NCBI RefSeq assembly: GCF_001552135.1
Contig: NZ_BCQP01000001.1
Location: forward strand, 1 to 64,000
Length of the DNA: 64,000 nucleotides
Direction of reading: 5' to 3'
Source of the DNA: Actinomadura chibensis NBRC 106107
Lineage (GTDB): Bacteria > Actinomycetota > Actinomycetes > Streptosporangiales > Streptosporangiaceae
Both the position numbers and the translations under genes were made by a program. Below are positions 38,527 to 48,556 of the stretch, piece after piece. How positions within the stretch are numbered: the stretch's first letter is position 1; each line of letters opens with the position of its first letter. Below the pieces are notes generated by a model. That model was not told the origin of the DNA. It ran no database searches and saw only the letters and a list, made by a program, of their open reading frames with translations.

Positions 38527-41406
38527 ATGAGCGGCGACCACACCAGGCGGGTACCGCCGCGTGCGCTGCCCGTGGCCGTGGCCGTCATCGCGGGCGCGCT
38601 GTACGCCACGGGCTCGCTGCTCGGCTGGGGCGGCCGCGCGTTCATCGCGTGGACCGAGGCCGCCGCCGCGGGCGCCGCCGCCGTGTCGCTGCTGCTGTCG
38701 GCCCGCCGCCCGGCCGGGCCGCCCGCCGACGCCGCGCCCGGCGGGCTGTGGCGCGCGTCCTGGCGCTGGTACGGGATCGCCGCCGCGGCCTGGTTCGCGG
38801 GCGCGCTCGGCAGCGCCCTGTCGGGCGCGGGCGACCCGGGCGGGCGCAGCGCGCTGTCGCTGTCCGTCCCCGACCTGTTCTACCTGGTGGCGCTGACGTC
38901 GCTGGTGGTCGGCCTGGTCGTGCCGATCAGGCTGCCGCGGGACGCGGGCGCCTGGCTCCGCTACACGGCCGACACCTACGTCTGCGCGTGCGCGCTGTTC
39001 GTGCTCGGCTGGGTCGCGCTGTTCAGCAGGCTCTACCACCAGTCGGGGGAGTCGCCGTCGGAGTTCCTGCTCGAACTGCTCTACCCGCTGATCGACATCG
39101 TGTTCATCTGCGGGGCGCTGCCGTTCGTCCTCGGCGCGGCGCGCGGCAGGCGGCGGCTCGCCTGGATGGGGTACGGCGCGCTGACGGCGGTCGCGGTCGC
39201 CGACATCGTGACGACCTACGTCCGGCTGGACGGCGGGCGGGCGGCCGACGACCCGTCCGACATCCTGCGGCTCGCCGGGCTGCTGCTCCTGCTGCTCGTC
39301 CCGTGGACGGGCCCGGCCCCCGAACCCGACCCCCCGGTCGACGACATCCCCGCCGACGTGGCGGGCTCCGGCGCCGAGCCGGACGCCGCCGACCCGGCGG
39401 GCGAGCGGCGCGGCCGGATGATCGGCCCCGGCCTCGCCCCGGCCGCGATCGCCGCCGCGGCCGGGCTGTTCATCGCGGGCCACTCGCTCACCGGGGAGAA
39501 CGGCCTCGAACCCGGCGTGTCGATCACCGCGGGCTCGGCCGCGCTGGTGCTGATCGCGCGGCTCGCCGGGCTGCTGCGGGAGAACGACCGGCTGCGCCGC
39601 GCGGTGGAGACCGGCGAGGAGCACTTCCGCGCGCTGTCGGAGAGCATCGACGACGCGGTCCTTATCTGCGACCTGGACGCGACCGTCCGGTACGCCAGCG
39701 CGGGCGCCCTGCGCACCTACCACTACGCCCCGGACGAGCTGCTCGGCCGCCCGCTGAACGAGATCGTCCACCCGGAGGACCTGCCCCGCGTCCAGGACGT
39801 GTTCACCGAGTTCCTCGACGACCAGGCCGGGACGGCTGCGGGCCGCCTCGCCGACCCCCGGGACGCGCTGCGCGTCTCCTGCCGGGTCCGCGCCGCCGAC
39901 GGGACGTGGCTGCCCACCGAGTCCACGGTCTCCTGGTTCAGCGGCTCCGACGGCGGGCCCGCCCGCCTGCTGGTCACGACCCGCGACCTGAGCGAGCAGG
40001 CGGCGCTCCAGCGGCAGGTCGCGCACCTGACGTTCCACGACGGCCTGACGGGCCTGCCGAACCGGTCCTACTTCGAGGAGCGCACCCGCGAGGTGCTGTC
40101 GCGGCGGCCGTCCGCCGGGACGGTCGCGGTCGTGTTCGTCGACCTCGACGGCTTCACCGCCGTGAACGACTCCGAGGGCCACGCGGCGGGCGACCAGGTG
40201 CTGTCGCAGGCGGCGCGGCGGCTGCGGGCGAACGTCCAGTCCGACGACACGGTGGCGCGCTGGGGCGGCGACGAGTTCGCGGTGCTCGTCCAGCTCCCGC
40301 CCGACGACCGTGAGACGCGCGCCACCGTCGAGCTGGCCGGACGCCTCCTGAGGGTGCTTTCGGTCGACCCATACCAGGTCGGCGACAAGCACATCGTGCT
40401 GACGGCGAGTGTCGGCATCGCGTTCGCGGGCGACGACGAGCGCCCCCCGGACGGCGGCGGCTCGGACGCCGAGCGCCGCCTCCGCCGCACCGCCGCCGAC
40501 CTGCTGCGCAACGGCGACCTCGCGATGGCGCGGGCGAAGGAGCTCGGCGGCGGGCGCGTCGAGGTGTACGCCCCGCACATGCACGCCGACGTCGTCCGGC
40601 GGCTCGAACTCGGCAGCGACCTGCAGCGCGCGCTCGCCGAGGAGCAGTTCTCGATCGAGTTCCAGCCGGTGGTGGAGCTCGCGACGTCCCGGGTCTGCGG
40701 CGTGGAGGCGCTGCTGCGCTGGTGGCGGGGGAGCGACGCGGTGCCGCCGGAGGAGTTCATCGGCCCGGCGGAGGAGTCCGGCCTGATGATCCCGCTCGGC
40801 GGCTGGGTGCTGCGGGAGGCGTGCCGGGAGGTCGCCCGGTGGCGCCGCGACTCGTGGGACATCGGCCTCTCGGTCAACTTCACCGGGCGGCAGATCGCCG
40901 CGCCCCGGTTCGTCGAGTCGGTCGCGGCGGCGCTGGAGGAGACGGGCCTGCCGCCGCACGCGCTGACGCTGGAGGTGCGCGAGGAGGTCCTCGTCGAGGA
41001 CGCGGGCCAGAACGTCGCGCGCCTGTCGGAGCTGCGCGAGCTGGGCGTCCGGCTCGCCATCGACGACTTCGGCACCGGGTACGCCTCGCTGGCCTACCTC
41101 GGGCAGCTCCCCGTCGACATCATCAAGATCGACCCGTCGTTCGTGGCGGGCCTCGGCTCGGATGAGACCCTGACCCTCCTCACCCGGACGATCGTCCGGC
41201 TCGGCAGCGACCTCGGGCTGACCGTCGTGGCGGAGGGCATCGAGCGGCCCGAGCAGCTCCAGGCGCTGCGCGAGATGGGCTGCCCGCGCGGGCAGGGGTT
41301 CCTCGTGGCGCGTCCGATGGCGGCCGGGCGGGTGGAGTCGCTCGTCCGGACGAACCTGGAGGAGCACGGCAGGTCCGGCGATGTCCCACTGCCCCTGCCG
41401 GGCTGA
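38527..41406 (+). CDS. membrane PAS-GGDEF-EAL c-di-GMP turnover protein
   Basis: 959 residues: about 9-10 membrane helices in the first 380 residues with an acidic loop, then a PAS domain (about 375-500; EEHFRALSESIDDAVLICDL, YHYAPDELLGRPLNEIVHPE), GGDEF (about 510-690; WGGDEFAVLV intact) and EAL (about 705-950; EFQPVVELATSRVCGVEALL, DDFGTGYASL, IIKIDPSFV, EGIERPEQL). In the third EAL motif LEITE reads LEVREE, still with an acidic residue. Both activities are possible. The ATG at 38527 is preferred over an upstream in-frame ATG at 38446 because the codons between look non-coding and GAAGGGG lies closer. Confidence 0.9.
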   Translation: MSGDHTRRVPPRALPVAVAVIAGALYATGSLLGWGGRAFIAWTEAAAAGAAAVSLLLSARRPAGPPADAAPGGLWRASWRWYGIAAAAWFAGALGSALSGAGDPGGRSALSLSVPDLFYLVALTSLVVGLVVPIRLPRDAGAWLRYTADTYVCACALFVLGWVALFSRLYHQSGESPSEFLLELLYPLIDIVFICGALPFVLGAARGRRRLAWMGYGALTAVAVADIVTTYVRLDGGRAADDPSDILRLAGLLLLLLVPWTGPAPEPDPPVDDIPADVAGSGAEPDAADPAGERRGRMIGPGLAPAAIAAAAGLFIAGHSLTGENGLEPGVSITAGSAALVLIARLAGLLRENDRLRRAVETGEEHFRALSESIDDAVLICDLDATVRYASAGALRTYHYAPDELLGRPLNEIVHPEDLPRVQDVFTEFLDDQAGTAAGRLADPRDALRVSCRVRAADGTWLPTESTVSWFSGSDGGPARLLVTTRDLSEQAALQRQVAHLTFHDGLTGLPNRSYFEERTREVLSRRPSAGTVAVVFVDLDGFTAVNDSEGHAAGDQVLSQAARRLRANVQSDDTVARWGGDEFAVLVQLPPDDRETRATVELAGRLLRVLSVDPYQVGDKHIVLTASVGIAFAGDDERPPDGGGSDAERRLRRTAADLLRNGDLAMARAKELGGGRVEVYAPHMHADVVRRLELGSDLQRALAEEQFSIEFQPVVELATSRVCGVEALLRWWRGSDAVPPEEFIGPAEESGLMIPLGGWVLREACREVARWRRDSWDIGLSVNFTGRQIAAPRFVESVAAALEETGLPPHALTLEVREEVLVEDAGQNVARLSELRELGVRLAIDDFGTGYASLAYLGQLPVDIIKIDPSFVAGLGSDETLTLLTRTIVRLGSDLGLTVVAEGIERPEQLQALREMGCPRGQGFLVARPMAAGRVESLVRTNLEEHGRSGDVPLPLPG

Positions 41407-41484
41407 CCGGCGGCCCCCGACCCCGACCCCGACACCGACCGATGATCGGCGACGCCCGCGCGGTGCCCGGCGACCGGTCCCGGC

Positions 41485-41501
41485 GTCTCAGATAGTGGGA
41501 C
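41485..41501. promoter_or_regulatory. ilvB palindrome, branched-chain regulator site 1
   Basis: GTCTCA-gatag-TGGGAC, an imperfect 17-bp palindrome. Equivalent sites occur at 52911, 53986 and 56460, all upstream of branched-chain genes or leaders. Its centre lies about 24 bases upstream of the -35 hexamer, a place suited to an activator. NdgR/AreB-like IclR regulators act on these genes in Streptomyces; that they bind this motif here is my inference. Confidence 0.6.
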
Positions 41502-41516
41502 AAAGTGTTCAAGAAT

Positions 41517-41545
41517 TTGACCGCGGGCCGGACATCGGCGAAAGT
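41517..41545 (+). promoter_or_regulatory. ilvB leader promoter
   Basis: TTGACC (41517-41522) and GAAAGT (41540-41545) with a 17-base spacer. Transcription would begin a few bases before the leader-peptide GTG at 41553, so the leader peptide would be translated from a nearly leaderless mRNA. The -10 box is a weak match. Confidence 0.4.
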
Positions 41546-41552
41546 GGGGCCC

Positions 41553-41603
41553 GTGCAGAGCACCATCACCATTCTCGTAGTACTTGGTCGGCGCGCAGGC
41601 TGA
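41553..41603 (+). CDS. ilvB leader peptide (attenuator)
   Basis: 16-codon ORF starting with [19 protein letters not shown]. Seven consecutive codons read Thr-Ile-Thr-Ile-Leu-Val-Val-Leu in effect, so ribosomes should stall when branched-chain aminoacyl-tRNA is scarce. The tail codons form one arm of the hairpin that follows. Such leader peptides control ilvB in Corynebacterium and Streptomyces. The peptide itself has no other expected function. Confidence 0.85.
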   Translation: MQSTITILVVLGRRAG

Positions 41604-41661
41604 CCAAGCACCTCGTCCTGCGCGCCTCCCCTCGACCGCCTCACGGCGGCGGGGGTTTTTT
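41583..41661 (+). terminator. ilvB transcription attenuator
   Basis: Mutually exclusive hairpins follow the leader codons. GGCGCGCAGG (41590-41599) pairs perfectly with CCTGCGCGCC (41617-41626); CTTGGTC (41583-41589) with GACCAAG (41602-41608); and the terminator is a stem from 41627 to 41655 (inner CCGCC-tcac-GGCGG, outer CCCCTCG/CGGGGG) followed directly by six T (41656-41661). Ribosome position in the leader peptide decides which form appears. About 48 bases separate the T run from the ilvB start. Confidence 0.85.
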
Positions 41662-41709
41662 GTTGCCCGGCGAGCCAAGAGACACATCTCCCCAAGGGAA
41701 ACCCAGATC

Positions 41710-43473
41710 ATGACGACCGAACAGATGACGGGAGCCCAGGCGCTGGTCCGCGCACTGGAGAACGTCGGCGTCGACACCGTGTTCGGCATCCCGGGGGGCG
41801 CGATCCTCCCGGCCTACGACCCGATCTTCGACTCCGCGAAACTGCGGCACATCCTCGTCAGGCACGAGCAGGGCGCGGGGCACGCGGCCCAGGGCTACGC
41901 GATGGTGACCGGCAAGGTGGGCGTGTGCATGGCCACCAGCGGGCCGGGCGCGACCAACCTCGTCACGGCGATCTCCGACGCCTACATGGACTCGGTGCCG
42001 ATCGTGGCGATCACCGGCCAGGTCGCCTCGTCCCTCATCGGGACCGACGGCTTCCAGGAGGCCGACATCGCCGGCATCACGATGCCGATCACCAAGCACA
42101 ACTTCCTGGTGACGAACGGCGCGGACATCGCCCGGACGGTCGCCGAGGCGTTCCACATCGCCTCTACCGGGCGTCCTGGACCGGTCCTCGTCGACATCGC
42201 CAAGGACGCCCTGCAGGCCACGGTCGCGTTCGAGTGGCCCGTCGCGCTCCAGCTGCCCGGCTACCGGCCCGTCACCCGGCCGCACTCCAAGCAGGTCAGG
42301 GAGGCGGCGCGGCTGATCGTCGCGGCGGAGCGGCCGGTCCTGTACGTCGGCGGCGGGGTGCTGAAGGCGGGCGCGTCCGCCGAGCTGAAGGTGCTGGCGG
42401 AGCTGACCGGCGCGCCGGTCGTCACCACGCTGATGGCGAAGGGCGCGCTGCCGGACAGCCATCCGCTGCACATGGGCATGCCGGGCATGCACGGCGGCGT
42501 CGGCGCGGTCGGCGCGCTGCAGCGGTCCGACCTGCTGGTCGCGCTCGGCGCCCGGTTCGACGACCGGGTCACCGGCAAGCTGGACGGCTTCGCCCCGCAC
42601 GCCAAGGTCGTGCACGCCGACATCGACCCGGCGGAGATCTCCAAGAACCGGCACGCGGACGTCCCGATCGTCGGCGACGCCCGCGAGGTCCTCGCCGACC
42701 TGATCGTCGCCGTGCAGAAGGAGCACGAGGCGGGCCGCAAGGGCGACTACAGCGGCTGGTGGCGGCAGCTCCAGGCGTGGCGCGACACCTACCCGCTCGG
42801 CTACGACACGCCGTCGGACGGCTCGCTGTCCCCGCAGTACGTGATCGAGCGGATCGGGCGCCTCGCGGGCCCGGACGCCTACTACGTCGCGGGCGTCGGC
42901 CAGCACCAGATGTGGGCCGCGCAGTTCATCAAGTACGAGCGCCCGGGCGCGTTCCTGAACTCGGGCGGCGCGGGGACGATGGGCTACGCCGTCCCGGCGG
43001 CGATGGGCGCGAAGGTCGGCGCGCCGGACACGACGGTCTGGGCGATCGACGGCGACGGCTGCTTCCAGATGACCAACCAGGAGCTCGCCACCTGCGCGAT
43101 CGAGGGCGTCCCCGTCAAGATCGCCATCATCAACAACGGCAACCTCGGCATGGTCAGGCAGTGGCAGACGCTCTTCTACAACGAGCGCTACTCCAACACC
43201 GGGCTCCAGCCGCAGGCCGGGCACGCCGCGAAGCGGATCCCCGACTTCGTCAAGCTCGCCGAGGCGTACGGTTGTGTCGGCCTGCGCTGCGAGAAGGCCG
43301 AGGACGTCGACGAGGTCATCGCCAAGGCCATGGAGATCAACGACGCTCCGGTCGTGATCGACTTCGTCGTGCACAAGGACGCCATGGTCTGGCCGATGGT
43401 CGCGGCGGGCACCACCAACGACGACATCAAGATCGCGCGGGACATGGCGCCCGAGTGGGAGAACGGAGACTGA
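41710..43473 (+). CDS. ilvB: acetolactate synthase large subunit
   Basis: 587-residue ThDP-dependent acetohydroxyacid synthase catalytic subunit, first common step of Ile/Val/Leu synthesis. Catalytic Glu in [20 protein letters not shown] near residue 58; FAD/regulatory region [20 protein letters not shown] near 270; ThDP motif [20 protein letters not shown] to [17 protein letters not shown] near 445-490. All residues for cofactor binding are kept. ATG at 41710 after AAGGGAAACC. First structural gene of ilvBNC, controlled by the attenuator in front. Gap of five bases to ilvN. Confidence 0.97.
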   Translation: MTTEQMTGAQALVRALENVGVDTVFGIPGGAILPAYDPIFDSAKLRHILVRHEQGAGHAAQGYAMVTGKVGVCMATSGPGATNLVTAISDAYMDSVPIVAITGQVASSLIGTDGFQEADIAGITMPITKHNFLVTNGADIARTVAEAFHIASTGRPGPVLVDIAKDALQATVAFEWPVALQLPGYRPVTRPHSKQVREAARLIVAAERPVLYVGGGVLKAGASAELKVLAELTGAPVVTTLMAKGALPDSHPLHMGMPGMHGGVGAVGALQRSDLLVALGARFDDRVTGKLDGFAPHAKVVHADIDPAEISKNRHADVPIVGDAREVLADLIVAVQKEHEAGRKGDYSGWWRQLQAWRDTYPLGYDTPSDGSLSPQYVIERIGRLAGPDAYYVAGVGQHQMWAAQFIKYERPGAFLNSGGAGTMGYAVPAAMGAKVGAPDTTVWAIDGDGCFQMTNQELATCAIEGVPVKIAIINNGNLGMVRQWQTLFYNERYSNTGLQPQAGHAAKRIPDFVKLAEAYGCVGLRCEKAEDVDEVIAKAMEINDAPVVIDFVVHKDAMVWPMVAAGTTNDDIKIARDMAPEWENGD

Positions 43474-43478
43474 CCCCG

Positions 43479-44003
43479 ATGAGCCTGCACACCCTGTCGG
43501 TGCTCGTGGAGAACAAGCCCGGCATCCTGGCCCGGGTCGCGGCCCTGTTCTCCCGGCGCGGCTTCAACATCGAGTCGCTCGCGGTCGGCACCACCGAGCA
43601 TCCGGACATCTCCCGGATGACGATCGTGGTCAACGTCGAGGAACTGCCGCTCGAACAGGTCACGAAGCAGCTGAACAAGCTGATCAACGTGCTGAAGATC
43701 GTCGAGCTGGACCGGACGGCGAGCGTCCAGCGGGAGCTGGTGCTGGTCAAGGTGCGCGCGGACGCCGAGACCCGGTCCCAGGTGCTGGAGACCGTCCAGC
43801 TCTTCCGGGCCAAGGTGGTGGACGTCGCGCCCGACGCCGTCACGATCGAGGCCACCGGCAACCGCGACAAGCTGGACGCGCTCATCAAGGTCCTGGAGCC
43901 CTTCGGCATCAAGGAGCTGGTGCAGTCGGGGCTGGTGGCCATCGGCCGCGGCGCCCGGTCCATCACCGACCGCTCGCTGCGGGCCATCGAGCGCAGCGCG
44001 TGA
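43479..44003 (+). CDS. ilvN: acetolactate synthase small regulatory subunit
   Basis: 174-residue IlvN/IlvH with an N-terminal ACT domain (HTLSVLVENKPGILARVAAL, RRGFNIESLAVGTTEHPDIS) that binds valine for feedback inhibition, and the C-terminal ALS_ss_C domain (LVLVKVRADAETRSQVLETV). It stimulates and valine-sensitises IlvB. GGAG precedes the ATG. Followed by a very strong hairpin and then ilvC. Confidence 0.96.
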   Translation: MSLHTLSVLVENKPGILARVAALFSRRGFNIESLAVGTTEHPDISRMTIVVNVEELPLEQVTKQLNKLINVLKIVELDRTASVQRELVLVKVRADAETRSQVLETVQLFRAKVVDVAPDAVTIEATGNRDKLDALIKVLEPFGIKELVQSGLVAIGRGARSITDRSLRAIERSA

Positions 44004-44008
44004 CTTCC

Positions 44009-44038
44009 GGCCGTCCCCGCCCCGCGGCGGGGACGGCC
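44009..44038 (+). terminator. ilvN-ilvC intercistronic hairpin
   Basis: Perfect 13-bp stem GGCCGTCCCCGCC-ccgc-GGCGGGGACGGCC starting five bases after the ilvN stop. It probably ends part of the ilvBN message or protects it from 3' decay, and ilvC may have its own promoter; in coryneform bacteria ilvC does have one. Confidence 0.7.
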
Positions 44039-44051
44039 TTCCATCCAGTGA

Positions 44052-45068
<1,017 letters not shown>

Positions 45069-45076
45069 GCAGCACC

Positions 45077-45116
45077 CTGCGGCGTGTCGCCCCCGGCGGG
45101 GGGTGACACGCCGCAG
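45077..45116 (+). terminator. ilvC terminator
   Basis: Perfect 12-bp stem: CTGCGGCGTGTC (45077-45088) and GACACGCCGCAG (45105-45116), with a C/G-rich loop that can itself pair. No T run. Confidence 0.75.
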
Positions 45117-45156
45117 TCGTTTCCGGACGGCGGGTGCGGGCCCGGCATTGCCATGA

Positions 45157-45181
45157 GCATACTCGGTATGCATACTTGGTA
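45157..45181. promoter_or_regulatory. PadR operator overlapping a leaderless promoter
   Basis: Direct repeat GCATACTCGGTA (45157-45168) and GCATACTTGGTA (45170-45181) with a 13-base period; the junction also gives the dyad GCATAC-tcg-GTATGC. The CATACT at 45171-45176 sits eight bases before the ATG at 45185 and may be the -10 box. ATAC/GTAT palindromes are typical PadR-family binding sites, so this is probably the autoregulatory operator. Confidence 0.65.
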
Positions 45182-45184
45182 GGC

Positions 45185-45784
45185 ATGTCCATACGTCACG
45201 GCCTGCTGGCCCTGCTGTCGCAGGGCCCCCGCTACGGCTACCAGCTCCGCGCCGAGTTCGAGTCGTCCACCGGCGCGACATGGCCCCTCAACATCGGGCA
45301 GGTGTACTCCACGCTGTCCCGGCTCGAACGCGACGACCTCGTCGCCCGCGTCGGCGCCGACGACGAGGGCCGCTTCGTCTACCGGATCACCCCGGCGGGG
45401 GAGGCGGAGGTCCGGCGCTGGTTCGGCACGCCGATCACCCGCACCGACCGGCCCCGCGACGAGCTCGCGATCAAGCTGGCGATGGCCGTGACGACGCCGG
45501 GGGTGGACGTCGCGCGGGTCGTCCAGGCCCAGCGCACCGCCACGCTGCGCGGCCTCCAGGAGCTCACCCGGCTGAAGATGGCGGCGCCCGCCGCGCCGGC
45601 CGAGCAGGGCGACCGCGCGTGGCGGCTCGTCCTGGAGTCGATGGTCTTCCAGGCGGAGGCCGAGGTGCGCTGGCTGGACCACTGCGAGACGTTCATCGCG
45701 CAGGCCGGGCCGCCGGCGCCGAGCGCTCCCGCGTCCGACCCGGCGGGCGCGCCGGCGGAGGCCGACGAGGAGGCGCGGCGATGA
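45185..45784 (+). CDS. PadR-family transcriptional regulator
   Basis: 199-residue PadR with the winged helix HGLLALLSQGPRYGYQLRAE, WPLNIGQVYSTLSRLERDDL and DDEGRFVYRITPAGEAEVRR, and the C-terminal Vir_act_alpha_C-like helical domain, then a disordered Ala/Pro/Glu tail. The ATG at 45185 lies directly behind the repeat operator. The stop overlaps the ATG of the ABC ATPase (ATGA), so it is the first gene of a three-gene operon padR-ATPase-permease; it probably represses that transporter until a substrate or antibiotic is bound. Confidence 0.92.
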   Translation: MSIRHGLLALLSQGPRYGYQLRAEFESSTGATWPLNIGQVYSTLSRLERDDLVARVGADDEGRFVYRITPAGEAEVRRWFGTPITRTDRPRDELAIKLAMAVTTPGVDVARVVQAQRTATLRGLQELTRLKMAAPAAPAEQGDRAWRLVLESMVFQAEAEVRWLDHCETFIAQAGPPAPSAPASDPAGAPAEADEEARR

Positions 45785-46497
45785 GCCTGCTCGCGCTCCG
45801 CGACGTCTGCCGCGACCACGGCAGCGGCGCCGGTCTCGTCCACGCCCTCCGGCACGTGACGCTGGACGTCGCGCCCGGCGAGTTCGTCGCCGTGATGGGG
45901 CCGTCCGGCTCCGGCAAGTCGACCCTGCTGACGCTCGCGGGCGGGCTCGACACGCCCTCGTCCGGGCAGGTCGTCGTGGACGGCGCCGACCTCGGCGCGC
46001 TCGGCGCGGCCGGACGGTCCGCGCTGCGCCGCCGCAGCGTCGGCTACATCTTCCAGGACCTCAACCTCATCCCGAGCCTGACCGCCGCCGAGAACGTCAT
46101 GCTGCCCCGCGAGCTGGACGGCGTCCGCGCCCGGCAGGCCCGCCGCGAGGCGGCGCACGCGCTCACCGAGGTCGGCGTCGCCGAACTCGCCGACCGCTAC
46201 CCGGACGAGATGTCCGGCGGCCAGCAGCAGCGCGTCGCGATCGCCCGCGCGCTCGTCGGCGACCGGCGGCTCGTCCTCGCCGACGAGCCGACCGGCGCGC
46301 TCGACAGCAACACCGGCGAGGACATCATGCGCGTCCTGCGGGGACGCTGCGACGCGGGCGCGTCCTGCCTGATGGTGACGCACGAGTCCCGGCACGCCGC
46401 CTGGGCCGACCGCGTCGTCTTCCTCCGCGACGGCCTCGTCGTCGACGCCACCCCCGCCGCGTCCGGTCCGGAGAGCCTTCTCCAGGAGGCCCCGTGA
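45781..46497 (+). CDS. ABC transporter ATP-binding protein (MacB/LolD type)
   Basis: 238-residue ATPase: Walker A GPSGSGKS near residue 41, Q-loop YIFQDLNLIPSLTAAENVML, signature MSGGQQQRVAIARALVG near 140, Walker B LVLADEPTGALDS near 160, H-switch VTHESRHAAW. The sequence is the FtsX-partner, exporter type. ATG overlaps the padR stop, and its stop overlaps the permease GTG (GTGA), so all three genes are translationally coupled. With the permease it forms an export or mechanotransmission complex, substrate unknown. Confidence 0.94.
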   Translation: MSLLALRDVCRDHGSGAGLVHALRHVTLDVAPGEFVAVMGPSGSGKSTLLTLAGGLDTPSSGQVVVDGADLGALGAAGRSALRRRSVGYIFQDLNLIPSLTAAENVMLPRELDGVRARQARREAAHALTEVGVAELADRYPDEMSGGQQQRVAIARALVGDRRLVLADEPTGALDSNTGEDIMRVLRGRCDAGASCLMVTHESRHAAWADRVVFLRDGLVVDATPAASGPESLLQEAP

Positions 46498-48479
46498 GCG
46501 GGTATCTCTGCGCGCTGCGGATGGCGGCGCGGGACGCGGCGCGCGCCAAGGGGCGCACCGCGCTGGTCCTGGCGATGATCGGGCTCCCCACCACGCTGAT
46601 CGTCATGCTGGCCGTCCTGGTGAAGACGGCCGAGCCCACGCAGGCCGCGGGGGAGGGCGAGGCCGTCTCCGAGGGCGCGGCCGCCGCCGAGACCGCCATC
46701 GGCGCGCTGGTCGTCACGATGATCGTGCTGCAGGTCGTGCTGCTGGCCGGGCCGTCGTTCGTCGTGGACGTCCGCAGGCGCCGCCGCGACCTCGCGCTCG
46801 TCGCGGCGGCGGGCGGCGAGGCCCGGCACCTGCGCGCCGTCGTCCTCGCGAGCGGGCTGGTCATCGGCGGGGCCGCCGCGCTCGGCGGGGCGGCGCTCGG
46901 GATCGCCGGAGCGGCGGTCGCGAAGCCGGTCATCGAGGCCGTGGGCGACGACAGGCTCGGCCCGTTCCGGGTGCCGTGGACCCTCGTCCTCGTCACGATG
47001 CTCGTCGCGGCGGGCAGCGGCGTCCTCGCCGCGCTCATCCCCGCCCGGCAGGCCGCCCGGATGGACGTCGTGTCCGCCCTCGCCGGGCGCCGCGACCCGC
47101 CCGGCCGGGCCCGCCGCGGGCTGCCGCTGCTCGGCGCCGCGCTGATCGTCGCGGGCGTCGTGATCTCGCTGGTCGGCGTGCGGGTCATGCGCGAGTTCGG
47201 CGCGGCGCTCGGCGCGGCGGCGATCATCATCGGGCTGGTGATGGTCTGCCCGGCGGTCGTCGGCGCGTCCGGCCGCGCCGCGTCCCGGCTCCCGCTGCCG
47301 CTGCGGCTCGCCGTCCGGGACGCCGCCCGCAACCGCGCCCGCACCGCCCCGGCCGTCGCGGCGATCACCGCCGCCGTCGCCGCCGTCACCGCGCTGGCCA
47401 TCGGGGGCGCCAGCGACTTCCGCCAGCGGGAGATCGAGTACCGGCCGCAGCTGCCGATGGGGACGACCCTCGTCCGCCTGCCGATGGAGCACGCGGACAA
47501 GGTCGACCGGGCCGTCCGCGACGCCCTGCCCGGCGTGCCCGTCCAGGCCCTGAAGGTCCTGCCCTACGTGGAGGGGGCCTGCGACAGCGCGGCCACTCCC
47601 GGATGCCCCTCGGTGCGCGTCGCGGGCAAGGACGACGACGGCATGCGGCTCGTCCTCCTGGACAACGTGGTCGGCGGGCCCCGCGAGGCGCGCCTGCTGC
47701 TCGGCCGCGACGACCCGGCCGTCTCCGCCGCGCTGAGCGCGGGCAAGGTCGTCCTGTTCCGGTCGCGGCCGCCCGCGAGCGGGAAGACGACCCTGAGGAT
47801 CTCCTTCCGGGAAGGGCAGGGGAAGGGCCGCGTCATCAGGGACGTCCCGGCCGTCGCCGCCGCCGGGGACCCGCACGTGCGGACGATCATCCCGCCCGCC
47901 GTCGCCGCGCGGACCGGGCTGCCCCCGCGCACCGAGGCGTACGGCGTCGACCGGGCCGACCACCGGGTCACCAAGGCCGAGGAGTCCCGGCTGAAGACGG
48001 CGATCTCCCGGTTCACCCAGGAGAGCGAACTGGTCTACGTCGAGCGGGGCTTCACCGAATCGCTCGACGGCGTCCTGCTCCTGCTCGCCGGTGTCGCCGC
48101 CGCGCTGGTCCTCGGCGGCGCGCTGATCTCGACCGGGCTGGCCGCCGCCGACGCCAGGCCCGACCTCGCCACCCTCGCCGCGGTCGGCGCGCGGCCCCGG
48201 ACCCGGCGGGTGCTGACGATGGCCCAGGCCGTGGTCGTCGCGGGGATCGGCTGCTGGCTCGGCATCGCGGGCGGGCTCGTCCCCGGCTTCGCGGTGACGC
48301 GCCCGCTCACCGGGCAGCTTGAGGCGTCCGACGAGAGCGTGCCACCGCACGGGGCGATCCTGGACGTCCCGTGGCTGCTGCTGATCGCCGTCGGGGTCGT
48401 CGTCCCGCTCGTCGCGGCGCTCGCCGCCGGGGCGTTCACCGCCGGGCGGCTGCCGATGACCCGCCGCGCGGCCGGGTAG
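46494..48479 (+). CDS. FtsX-like ABC transporter permease
   Basis: 661-residue permease of the FtsX/MacB superfamily. One helix near the N terminus (TALVLAMIGLPTTLIVMLAV), a three-helix FtsX domain at about 70-200 (VVTMIVLQVVLLAGPSFVVD, ALIPARQAARMDVVSALAGR), two more helices, a large extracytoplasmic part (about 310-510) with two Cys (GACDSAATPGCPS), then the second FtsX domain. The duplicated-FtsX plan matches the padR-linked drug-resistance exporters of actinobacteria. GTG start at 46494. Regulator upstream is PadR. Confidence 0.9.
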   Translation: MSGYLCALRMAARDAARAKGRTALVLAMIGLPTTLIVMLAVLVKTAEPTQAAGEGEAVSEGAAAAETAIGALVVTMIVLQVVLLAGPSFVVDVRRRRRDLALVAAAGGEARHLRAVVLASGLVIGGAAALGGAALGIAGAAVAKPVIEAVGDDRLGPFRVPWTLVLVTMLVAAGSGVLAALIPARQAARMDVVSALAGRRDPPGRARRGLPLLGAALIVAGVVISLVGVRVMREFGAALGAAAIIIGLVMVCPAVVGASGRAASRLPLPLRLAVRDAARNRARTAPAVAAITAAVAAVTALAIGGASDFRQREIEYRPQLPMGTTLVRLPMEHADKVDRAVRDALPGVPVQALKVLPYVEGACDSAATPGCPSVRVAGKDDDGMRLVLLDNVVGGPREARLLLGRDDPAVSAALSAGKVVLFRSRPPASGKTTLRISFREGQGKGRVIRDVPAVAAAGDPHVRTIIPPAVAARTGLPPRTEAYGVDRADHRVTKAEESRLKTAISRFTQESELVYVERGFTESLDGVLLLLAGVAAALVLGGALISTGLAAADARPDLATLAAVGARPRTRRVLTMAQAVVVAGIGCWLGIAGGLVPGFAVTRPLTGQLEASDESVPPHGAILDVPWLLLIAVGVVVPLVAALAAGAFTAGRLPMTRRAAG

Positions 48480-48556
48480 CGGTGCGCCGGTCCGGCCCCG
48501 CCGGACCGGCCGCGCCGGTTCAGCCGCGCGCCGGAGCCGGTGGTAGCGTCCGGCGC

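Noticed and set aside
41400..41700. T-box riboswitch upstream of ilvB
   Set aside because: No T-box consensus or specifier loop; the leader peptide with terminator explains the region better.
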